Of a DNA stretch of 64,000 nucleotides, positions 11,901-23,900 are shown piece after piece. The notes under the pieces are model-generated. The model was not told the origin of the DNA, ran no database searches, and saw only the letters and a list, made by a program, of their open reading frames with translations. Within the stretch, counting starts at the first letter, position 1; each line of letters opens with the position of its first letter. This DNA comes from Onchidella celtica (lineage: Eukaryota; Mollusca; Gastropoda; Systellommatophora; Onchidiidae): contig OZ007580.1 in NCBI GenBank assembly GCA_963931925.1, positions 317,501-381,500 on the forward strand, in the 5' to 3' direction. Both the position numbers and the translations under genes were made by a program.

Positions 11901-14900
11901 ACAAATCACGTTATGTCGTCCATTACCGAGCGACACAGCAGAGACAGGCGTGGACACTAAAGTAAATTACTTCCTAGTACAAACCATTGTGACACGGCGG
12001 CTAGTCAAATAATAATTATATGCTACTTTTAAATACGCCCATATAACAGTGAAAGAAGAAGACAAAAGGCTTTTAAGGTGAAAGAATTGAAAATTTCGGA
12101 AACTGTTGAAGAAGCCACTTTTCCTGGCGTTCTTGAACACAAAATTTTTACATAAGAACAGTAGCCGCAGCTGCTCAGGTTAAAACACACACACACACGC
12201 AGAACTTTAGGGTCTTAAATTTCATCTCTTGTTTTCTCTTGGGTTTTACGGCCTGACATCACCACTCACATCTTTCCTTCTCTACCATCTGATGTTTCTC
12301 TTCAGGCTAGAGTATGGTACCAGAGGTTGTCTTCTCATCATAGCTGGGCTAGAGCTCCATCTGACACTGTTCGGCCTTCTCTTACGACCAGTCGACAGCT
12401 ACAAGTATGGCAATTTTTTAATTATTTTTTTTTCTTTCTTCCTTTTACTTTTCCAAGGTGCAGTTTCAAGACAGTGAAAAAAAAATGCTATCAGTTTCCT
12501 CATGAATGAATACATTTAATTTTGATGTCATTCAACTTTCTAGACTGTCCGATGAGTCTTGCATCCCGTTATACCTCTGAACTTACATGAAAATGTTATA
12601 GACGAAATTTTATAAAAACCACATAAAAACTGTGGGGTCGCAGCAAGGCTTACAGCAAAGTCAAAATAATGGCAAAAAGAAAATGTTGTATGCAGCAATG
12701 CAGGTTTCTAACCGAACGCTGGATTTGTCTTCCCTTTTTGTCTGTGGTTTATTGTAATTGTATCGTTGAGGTATCATTTCTTACCTCAGGCTTTGCTCAA
12801 GGTGTATATAGGCTGACCCTCTCCCCCCCCCCCCCCCCCAAAAATAAAACAACAGAACCCACAAATCTGAGGAAGTTTTTGGCACCACTGGGACGACGCA
12901 GAGGGATAGATGGAGGTGAGCAATGGTTCCAGCAAGACTGGGTCACACCCCACACATCAAATGAGTCCCTAGCCTGGCTGAGAGAGCGATTTAGGGAAAG
13001 ACTGATCAGCCAGAAGTGTGACGTTGAGTGGGTACCGCATTCACCGGACTTGAAATCCCCAAATTTTTATCTGTGAGGTTATCCCAAAGATAATGTGTAC
13101 GAGAACAACCCTCAAAGGTGAACTGAAGGCAGCAATCACAGTAAAAATCAGAGAAATCCCCAAAGAGGAATGTGTTCGAGTAATTGACAATTTTGCGCGA
13201 TGTATGCAAGTTTTTGCCTCCAACGCCCAGGACGCCATTTGGAACATATTTTGGAGAGACTATGACTCTCATGCAACGCAACCAAGATAGCTGAAACTTT
13301 GGAGAATGAATGTACACAGAGTGAAGTTTAAGTCCAGCTGACCTTTGTAGGATTGAAATTTTTTTTTTTTTATGGGTTCTGGTTGTTGTTTTTTTCATCA
13401 CCCCGTACATCATCATCATCATCAATATCATCATGATCAGTTGCCGTGTCTGGAACAGACATTGGTGATCATGGCTCTCCACTTGGATCTGTCACCAGCC
13501 AACCTCAAGAAGGAGTTGTTGTTGTGACGTGTATTTGTTGTCCATGAATTAAGACTTTCAGTGAAAGTTTTTCCCGGTCTATGCCTGTTTTTCCTGCCTT
13601 CGATCTTCCCTGTGACTGCTAGATGCTCGAGGCTCCTGTGGCGACAGATGTGTCGTAGAAATTTCAGTTGCCTCTGTCTTCTTGTTTTAATTAATGATCT
13701 TTTCAGATTAGAGCCTCTCAGTACTGACTCATTTGATTTTTTTCTCCATCTATGATTATTCTCAATATTCTTCTAATCAACCACATCTGTGCTGCTTCTA
13801 GTTTCCTCTCCATTTCTTTGTTCATTGTCTAACATTCACATCCGTATTAAAGCTCTGACCACACATGTGTTTTCAAAACTCTGACTTTAGTGGTCGTTGA
13901 TATATTTCTGTTCATTAATAATGGTCTCATTTTGTGGAATGAATCTTCGGCCATTATTATTCTTTTCCTTATTTCACTTATGCTCCTACCATCTGATGTT
14001 ATCAAATGTTAAGTACACGCGTATTCTGTTTCGATTCTTTATATTTCCTATTGAAATCTTTTATTGTTCCATTGTTTTCTCTGTTCCATTTTTCTTTTTT
14101 TTCTGTTGTTGCTTTTTCTCTTTTTTTTCCTTGATAAAGGTGATACCCGAAATATCGAACATTTTCTGTCTTCTCTTTTAGTTTGCATTGTATCATTAAT
14201 TTGGGGTATTATTTCTTATGCAGGGCTTTGCTACATTCAACTTTTTCTTTTTGCCCAATTTTGATATTGCTCATAGCCCTGCTGCGACCCTACAGTTTTT
14301 CTGTGGTTTTTATAATATCTCGACATTAAAGTAGATTCCACGCGTGGCTTCGCCAGCCCTCTCTTTTCCTGCCTTGCGAAGCGAGCTGGCATGGGCGGCA
14401 TTGAAAACCCGTCTCCCCATCGCTGTATGGGCTGAGCGCTCGTGGCTGGCCTAGCCCAGCCCAGCCAACGAGTTGAAAAATAGCGGTGATTGTGATTGAT
14501 TTTGTAACTTTAATTTGATTGTTATTGATTTTGTAACTTTAATTTGTTTATAGTCACCCACATACCATTTCCGTGCACTATAACGTAAAATTGAATAAAA
14601 TTCCTTGATTGAAAAAAAACAAAAAAAAACTGATTCAAGCGACACAACTCACCACAACTACAATGTTATGTACGCAAAAAAGAATAGGGGCTTACATGAG
14701 TGTAAGAAGCAAAAACATTGTAAAGCCAGTGGTGTTAGTGTATATGACACGGCGTTAGAGGTTGGGGTAAGCATAGAGGGAAGACAACGGGTGATGAGAA
14801 GTGAACACTAACAGCTTCATTGGTTCAAACACTTGTCACTGAATTGGGCTAAAAAAATTAGCAAAAACACTATATAGAAGCATTAGTATACCAGTACTAG

Positions 14901-17900
14901 AGTTAAGAGAGAGAGAGAAAGAGATGAGCTAGGGCATGGGTAACGTGGAGATAGGCCAGACAACAGACTAGTGAATGACTCGCCCTATCGTGTGGCCTAA
15001 CACTGACGACATTGAACTTTTACTAATATCAAGCTTGGACTGCTATTGAAAATAAAGTGTGATTGCAAAGCTCCATGTACCACACAAATGGGCAATGGAG
15101 AGAGAAGAGAGAGGGAGAGAGAGAGAGAGAGAGAAAGAGAAAGCAAGAGAGAGAGAGAGAGGAGTCGAGGGTGAAACATGATTTACAAACATACATTAAC
15201 TCACCAACAACTGTGCTTTCTCTACTGACACGACTGATCCACTTCGTGGATCTTTTTTGGGTCACGCCATGGAAAACTAGAGGGGTGGGTAGTAGGGTGA
15301 GGGCAATTTTTATGAATGATTTGACGTAGGGTGAGGTACAAACCTAACCAAACCTACATAACATTAAAAACAAAACGTAGCCTCTTCCATTGTGGGTGGG
15401 ATACTGTCACGAGGTTTACTACAATCTAGATCTACTTACCACTTCGCATACATGCACTATTTAGGCTACTCGTGGCCTGAAATTAATGTGCTCACAAGTA
15501 ACAGAATTAGAAGTAGATGGCTAACGCCCCAACGGCTGAAAAAAACTAGATCTAGGCCTACCCTCAGGCTTTGACTTTGGGGGAAAGGGACACGTATTGT
15601 GGAGTCGGCCTACAATCCAGATATCTAGATCTAGATCTTCTAGACAGAATAAAATGTTATCGATATATTTTGGTCTATCAGCTTTCCTGTGAAATGACAG
15701 GGGATTTCCCTTCTTGGCCTTGTTGAAATATCCAACCGCGCAGCAACTTTGCACCATATTCTTCAACATTTCAACGTCCGATCGAGTCAGTTGAGAATGA
15801 TTCCAACAAACGAGCTAGATTTCTGGTCTAGAATAGATCTAGTCTACTTCTCAATTGAATAAACAGTTCAAGACACGATATTCTAAATAGCTTGGGCCAC
15901 ACGTCAATTGATTAACCTTCTCACAGTCAAAGACCAACACGCTGTTCTGCTTACAAACACGATGAGTCATGACCCATGCCGTGGTGGCCGCCACCGCCTC
16001 CATCTTGCACCGATTGGTATCCAATCAGTGACGTGTTTGGGCATTGTTTTGGGTCGTTTGTTTTTTTTTTAGACTACCATATCTTCTGTCTTTTCCCCGT
16101 TGAGAGACAGTCCCATTTTTTCACTTTCTATAACAACTGTGCCCAAAAGTCTCTGAAGTTGTGGTTCCGAGTTTTGCCATTAAAACTGTGTCATCTGCAT
16201 ATCTGGGATTGTTAAGATTTTCTCCATTTACTTTAAGGCCAGGGATGTCTTCCAAGTTCCTGAGGATCAACTCGCTGTGTAGATAAAAAAGATCAGGTGA
16301 CATCACGCGTCCCTGTCTCACTCATCTTTTACTGTTTTTGAATTCACGATGTTCTCCTTCTATTCTTACGGCTGCGCTTTGATCCCAGTAAAGATTTCGG
16401 ATAACCCTCAGGTCTTTGCCGTCGATGTCTAGTTTTTCCAAAATATTAAATAGTTCTTCGTGTTTTACTTGGTCAAAAGCATTAGAGTAGTCAATGATGC
16501 AGAGATGGAGGTCTTTTTTGCACTTCTATAGAACTTTCCATGATCATTGATAATGTAGAGATGATATGCCCGGTAGGCCTACCTATATACAACCTTTTCT
16601 TTTTGCCATATTTTGACTATGAAAATGTTATGGCTTGTGAGACTTCGTGTTTGCAGATTTCCAATGCCAAAAGCAGCATACGCCACCAATTTTTTTTCAA
16701 TATTTCAAAAGACTAAACAGAGAAAAAAAAAAGAAAAGATCTAATGATTTCACCAGAGCCAATGCATTTTTTATTACATTGTACATTATTCACACCCGAT
16801 CCCTTTGAGGTTACATTTTCTACAGAAAATCTTGCCAGCAACTTAAATACGAACACATTTGTTGTTTTATTCCTGATAAAACATAGAGATGAAAGATATA
16901 AAATGTTAATCTGTCTGGCTGTCAAATTTAATTGTGTTCATTAAACTCAATCAGCAATTGCAGATTCAATGTCGATTTGTGTGCAGTCAAATAAGAAAAG
17001 TTTTCCACAGATTTTTCATCTTTATTGCATTGTGTCCAGCAGCAGCAGCAGCTGATACCGGTGACATTCAGTTTCTATCAGGTGGTGACAGCAGTAGCTG
17101 GTAGCGGTGACATTCAGTTTCTATCAGGTGGTGACAGCAGTAGCTGGTAGCGGTGACATTCAGTTTCTACCAGGTGGTGACAGCAGTAGCTGGTAGCGGT
17201 GACATTCAGTTTCTATCAGGTGGTGACAGCAGTAGCTGGTAGCGGTGACATTCAGTTTCTATCAGGTGGTGACAGCAGCAGCTGGTAGCGGTGACATTCA
17301 GTTTCTATCAGGTGGTGACAGCAGTAGCTGGTAGCGGTGACATTCAGTTTCTATCAGGTGGTGACAGCAGTAGCTGGTAACGGTGACATTCAGTTTCTAT
17401 CAGGCGGTGACAGCAGTAGCTGGTAGCGGTGACATTCAGTTTCTATCAGGTGGTGACAGCAGCATCTGGTAGCGGTGACATTCAGTTTCTATCAGGTGGT
17501 GACAGCAGCAGCTGGTAGCGGTGACATTCAGTTTCTATCAGGTGGTGACAGCAGTAGCTGGTAGCGGTGACATTCAGTTTCTATCAGGTGGTGACAGCAG
17601 CATCTGGTAGCGGTGACATTCAGTTTCTATCAGGTGGTGACAGCAGCATCTGGTAGCGGTGACATTCAGTTTCTATCAGGTGGTGACAGCAGCAGCTGGT
17701 AGCGGTGACATTCAGTTTCTATCAGGTGGTGACAGCAGTAGCTGGTAGCGGTGACATTCAGTTTCTATCAGGTGGTGACAGCAGCATCTGGTAGCGGTGA
17801 CATTCAGTTTCTATCAGGTGGTGACAGCAGCATCTGGTAGCGGTGACATTCAGTTTCTATCAGGTGGTGACAGCAGCATCTGGTAGCGGTGACATTCAGT

Positions 17901-20900
17901 TTCTATCAGGTGGTGACAGCAGTAAAAAAAAAAAAAAAACTCCATTACCTTTCACTATGAGCGCTGTCAGGCGTTACTTCAGACACCAACTAATATTTTA
18001 CAGGAAAGTGTACACCAACAGAGTCAAAGTCCAAGAGAAGGACGGAAGAGGTAAACTAGAAGAGATGCCTGTTTTGGAAAATGCAAAGAACGGATACCTG
18101 GACTTGGTGAGTTCTGGGCCAAACACGAAAGTTCAAACATTTCTTGACGGAACAACAGAAGAACACATTCAGCTGGTCAAGGGAACACGTCATACTGGAG
18201 ATCCTGTGACCAGTAATGAGCAAGAGAAGGCTCAAGAAGACGGACACACAGTGCCTGATGTCCTGTCCAGAAGAATGAAAGCCAATACGATATATCATGA
18301 CATCTCAACAGAATCTCGGCCTACTGTGTGTCATTCATTAAAGTCAAATCTTCATGACCTGGGGGATAAGCACATTTTAAGCAGCAGTTTAAATAAAAGT
18401 TTATTGAATGACATGCAAGCGGCCAGTAGTCAGAATGATGAAGGAAAGTCTGGTCAGACAACAGCATCTGTTGGTACAGAAGTCACGTGTGACGTCATCT
18501 CTGATCAAGCTCAAACAGCATCCAATCAGTTTAAGTCGACAAGCTGCCACGGTTCCTACAGCAAAAACAACAATAACCAATATTGTGACACTCCCAGCAC
18601 TGACGACACGGCTGTTAGACTTGGAAACCAGATCTGCCCTCCATCTTCCACCGGTATCGGCTGCTCTGATCTGTCGTATACTCCCGCAAGTGACAAGGCC
18701 GATGTAGAGGAGATTCCTGACGACGTCGCTGATGACAATAATGAGAACAAAACGATGTGTTTAAGTTGGCTGAAGGACGTCATTGATTTGTCTCTGTTTA
18801 AGGTAAGCGCAGGCTGTCCCTTCTCCGGTCATTACTACTGTGGCCACGCTAATGTCATCAGATTTGCCAGGATATCAATTTACTCACTGACAAGGAGAAT
18901 ACAATAAAATTATTCTCGTAAGGGTGCGTTCCCCTGGAAATTCCTCCCAATTAATCTTAGCACTGTTTTCGTCTGCGAAATGGCCGCAGTAACGTCTTTT
19001 GGAAATGTTCACAAACTGTTCACAAGCTGTTCACAAACTGTTCACAAACTGTTCACAAGCTGTTCACAAACTGTTCACAAGCTGTCCACAAACTGTTCAC
19101 AAGCTGTTCACAAGCTGTTCACAAACTGTTCACAAGCTGTTCACAAACTGTTCACAAACTGTTCACAAACTGTTCACAAGCTGTTCACAAACTGTTCACA
19201 AGCTGTTCACAAACTGTTCACAAGCTGTTCACAAACTGTTCACAAGCTGTTCACAAACTGTTCACAAGCTGTTCACAAACTGTTCACAAACTGTTCACAA
19301 GCTGTTCACAAACTGTTCACAAACTGTTCACAAGCTCTCCCTCACCCTCACCCTCAGCCAGCCACACACACACATACCCACACACATACAATATACACAT
19401 ATACACACAACACACACACACAGGTATACACAGACACCAACACCACCCCTACCCCACCCCACACATCCTCACCACACAGCCACTAACACACACACAAACG
19501 CCAACTGCCAGTATTTTGCCTCTCTACCCAAGAATTTCTAGTCATGATTTTCTTCTGTCAAGATCTGGAGGTTCAGAATGATGTCACTGTACATTATGTT
19601 TGCCGTGTATATCAACTTTCTACCCATGTACATGCCGGCCATTGGATACACCGCTGGCATTGACAAATCTGATGCTGCCTTCTTGCTGACCATCAGTGGC
19701 GTCACCGATCTGATCACAAGAATTGTCTTGGGGTGTATTGGGGATTATCCTTGGGCTTCCGTATCAAAGGTGAATTTGTGAATTTATAGAATATTCTAGA
19801 CTGACGATTATAATAATTTTAGAACGAGATTATCTGTAGCGCGAAATTAGAACCACGTTGAAAGGTGGAGATTGCTAAGAGCTGTATTGCTGCTGGACAA
19901 TCAAGGTCCTGCACAAAAAGTCGTACTAAACCTGGCAGGTTGCTCACCCTGATGTAGATATATAGAGTAAGGTTATGAGTCTGCTAGGCTTAGCTGCGCT
20001 TTGTTGTTTTTTGTTTTGTTTAAGAGCCCGTGGTCTCTTGTTGACCTCTGTGACAACCTGAACTTAATCCCAACCCTAAACCCTAATCCTAAACACCCCA
20101 TTCCACCCCCTCTTCCATTCTCTTGATCCCTTAATTCCTTCCGGAGTCGTGCGGTCACTGAACTGGTGAGCATCGCACCAACTGCCTTCACTTCTGGCGG
20201 CCATGGACAACGGCCAGTGTTGTGTGTGGCAAAGTTTTCTACTGTCCATTCAGTAAGATTGTCTGTCCATTTCTTTATTTGTCTGCCCCGTCTTCACGTT
20301 ACCTGAACTGTACCTTGGAGGATGGTCTTTGATAGTCCACTGACTCTTGTCACATGTCCAGACCACTTCAACTTTCTGTTTACTATGTTCAGAAGATCTT
20401 TCTAGTGTCGAACATGTTGGGTGAAGGTTTTGTGCACGTCTTCACTTGTGATGTGGTCTGTGCACGAGACGCCCCCCCCCCCCCAGCCCCCTGCCATGTG
20501 ACCAGGTAAATAGGACGTTTTGTGCATATTTAATAAATAGCTTTAGTAACCTTGCTGTTTTCCTTCCTGATTTTCATTCTTCTGCTTCAACGCCTGCACA
20601 TGTCACCTGTAAATAGATTTGAGACACAGGGTGACATTTTGCACCGTTTGGCGAAGTTAGGTTTTGTTTGCACTATGAATTTTTTTTTTTAAGTTTTAGA
20701 GTTTGGGTTAAGGTTAATGTTAAGATTAGATCAATCAAATTGGCCTTGAAAATCCTTTGGTGGGCCCCGTGACCACAATAACATTTTAGGACACTGGCCA
20801 GCATTTAGTGACAAAACTATTGTGTTTTGGCGAGGTTTTTGAACTAAATATTACGTTTGTGATCACTTTTGTTTGTTTGTGGTCCAGACTATTAACTGAT

Positions 20901-23900
20901 AGTTTATCTTTGTAGAATTTAAACACTCAGTTCTAGGTGTGCGGTGTGACTCACTGGCTATCTGAATTTGTCTGAATTTCCGATCTGAGAACTTGAAAAA
21001 TTCATCTCAACTGCGTGCAAATTTCATACTTTACAGAACAATGAAGCTATTTTTTTTTGTTGTTTCTTTATTTGGTTTACTTAAACTCCTCTAGGCTAAT
21101 GTGAGTTCCATCTTTGGTGGTGGTATGGGTTTTTTTTGGTAACATTTAGAAACCTTCAATTTTCAACTTTTCTGTCTTTTAATTATTGTAGATTTGAATG
21201 ACTCCAGACGTTCCCCATTTTCTACAGATGGTGGCATTTTCCACACTGGTCATTGGTGTCGTCTCACAGTTTACCAGATATATCACGACTTACGCTCATT
21301 TTGTTGTCTTTGCACTGATAGTGGGCAGTGCGGCTGGAGTACATCAAAATTTTCTCAATGTTTTACTAGTGGAATATGTCGGTGTGGACAACTTTTCCAA
21401 GGCGTTCGCTATCATTGCAATGTTGGCAACGTTAACTATCTCTGTGACATTTCCTGTTGTAGGTAAGAAAGTATTTGTGTGGATGGATGGATGGATGAAA
21501 GGATGGGTGGGTGGATGGATGAAAGGATGGATGGATGGGTATACGGAAAAATGGGTGGATGGATGGATCGATGGTTGGATGAATGGGTGGATGGTTGGGT
21601 GGATGGATTGAAGGATTGGTGGGTGGGTGTGTCGCGATGTGGGTTAGATGGGGAGAATTCGACTGACACTCTTTCGAGGTCCGCTCCCACAATCGACGAA
21701 CACACAAAAAAAAATACTTGCACTCTAAAAACTAAATAAATCAATTGCTTTGATTTTTAGCAGAACTGTAGGGCAGTTTAATTACAGGAATTAATGTAAC
21801 AAATATAATTATAAATATAAATATCAATTCAAAGGCAACTGAATCTAACTAATGAAACTACAGCTTTCTATAAAGACTAACTTATTCACTCTAACTACTT
21901 GCAGGTCATATGAGTTAGATGCCAAATAGAATCCGCGCACGTGGCGACGGATATAACAGTTTAAATTCTATTAATTCAATGAGACATGTTATGATATGGA
22001 CATTTCCTCTAGACACGCCATGGAGAATGCTTGTACAACCATGCGTTGTCTGGCGGTAACTCTGAAACTGTCTTCAAAAGTAAGTAGAACAGTTCACTTT
22101 CATCATTACAAATTAGTATGAACTCTCACCATTAGGCCCCCACTGGGAGTGAGAGCGCTGGATGTAAACGCTGTGGGTTCATATCAAACCAAGTAGCTTA
22201 GGCTCTGGAGCTTTAAATCATGGCGCTCCTCACAATATGGACTGCTCAACTGCGTCTCTGTGTCTCTCATCTGGCTGAGGACTATCGCCGTCCACCTCGT
22301 AAATGGATTGTCTACATGTGGCCTCTATCTGAGCTCTGCACGGGTTTAAATACTAAAGCTATGTCTCGACCTTCCGTCCAGATTCATACATTTGATTGGT
22401 GCAGCCGCTGGGAGCTCAGCCTGCAATATTAATTTATGCTTGTCATGGCCTTGCGCCAAAATCAAGGTCAATTTTACGGTCTAGACAAAATTTAAAATGC
22501 GAAACATTAACTACTAAAATCTTCAAACCCCGTGCTTTCTACTCTTATGCACGAATTTCCGAACGCCAACTAAGCGTCTAAATAAACTACCTTTACTCGC
22601 CCCTTATCTATGTTAATCAAAATCACGGGGTCGAGAACTGCTCTGTCATTCCTAGCTATACATTTATTCTATCTCGCCCCTCCTTCTCTCCATCCATCAG
22701 AAAAAAGGTGTTTCAAAACAAACTGTTCACGAGAACAGCTCAAGGACAAATTACGCTGGTTATAATCAACAAGATCGTAAAAATTAACTCACTGACGTCG
22801 TGACCTAGCACGGCATTTATGATCCTAATGTGATCATGACAGGGTGGATGGATGGATCGATGGATTAATGAATGGATGGGTGGATGGATGGATAGATTGA
22901 TGGATGGGTAAATGAATGGGTGGGTGGGTGGATCGATGGATGAATGGGTGGGTGGATGGGTATACGGTTGGATGGATGAATCTGTGGGTGGATGGATGGA
23001 TGGTTGGATGAATGGGTAGGTGGGTGGATGGATACATAGGTGAGTGGGTTGATGAGTGGATGGATGGGTGGTTGGATGGATAATGAGTGGATGGATGGAT
23101 AGATGAACACGTATGTGGATGAATGCATTTTTGGATGAACGGATGCCTGATGGATGGATGGAAGGGTGGATGAATGGGTGTGTGGATTAATGAATTGGTA
23201 TGTGGATGGATGGGTGGTTTAAATGGATGGGTGGACAGATGAATGGGTGGGTGGGTGGATGGATGGATTGATGGCTGGATGGATGGATTGGTGGTTGAAT
23301 GAATTAATGAATGGGTGGGTGGGTGGATGGACGGATGGGTGGTTGGATGGATGGTAGGATTAATGGATTAATGAATCAGTGGGTAGATGGGTGGATGGAT
23401 GGATGAATGGGTGGGTGAATGAATGAATGGGTGGGTGGATTTATGGATGAATGGGTGAGTGGATGGATGGATAGATGGATGGGTGTGTGGATGGATGGAT
23501 GCGTGAGTGGGTGGATGGATGAATAGGTGGGTGGATGTATGGATGAAGGCATGGATGGATGGATGAATGGGTAGGTGGATGGATGGATGGGTGCATGGGT
23601 GGATGGATCAAAAGTTTGATGGAAAGATGAACGGGTGGGTTGATGGAATTAATGGATGGATTAATGGTGGGTGGATGGATGGATAGATTTATGTATGAAT
23701 GGATTGATGGATGAGTGGATGGGTGGTTGTATTTAGGGATGGATGGACGGGTGCATGGGTGGGTGGATATATGGCTGGATGGATGGATGATGAATGGGTG
23801 GGTGGATGGAATCAATGGATGGACGGGTGCATGGATGAATGGGTAGGTGGATGGATGGATGGATGGGTGCATGGGTTGGTGGATCAATAGTTTGATGGAA

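Larger units (their letters stand above)
12601..14324. mobile_element. Degraded DNA transposon with ~100-bp inverted arms
   Basis: The segment 12601-12702 matches the reverse complement of 14221-14324 over about 100 nt. The shared core includes TATAAAAACCACA, then AAAAACTGT, GGGTCGCAGCA and GGCAAAAAGAAAA. Between the arms lie a mariner transposase fragment (plus strand) and a LINE C-terminal fragment (minus strand). The simplest reading is a mariner-type element with long terminal inverted repeats, later invaded by a LINE. A third partial copy of the arm occurs at about 16598-16650. Confidence 0.6.

Noticed and set aside
17843-18907. 354-codon frame taken as one gene
   Set aside because: Its first part is the 46-bp array; only 18004-18802 is exon 6, bounded by a good acceptor and donor and matched by the paralogue.
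18980-19541. HKLFTNCSQ repeat proteins
   Set aside because: Arise from the 11-bp tandem repeat in intron 6.
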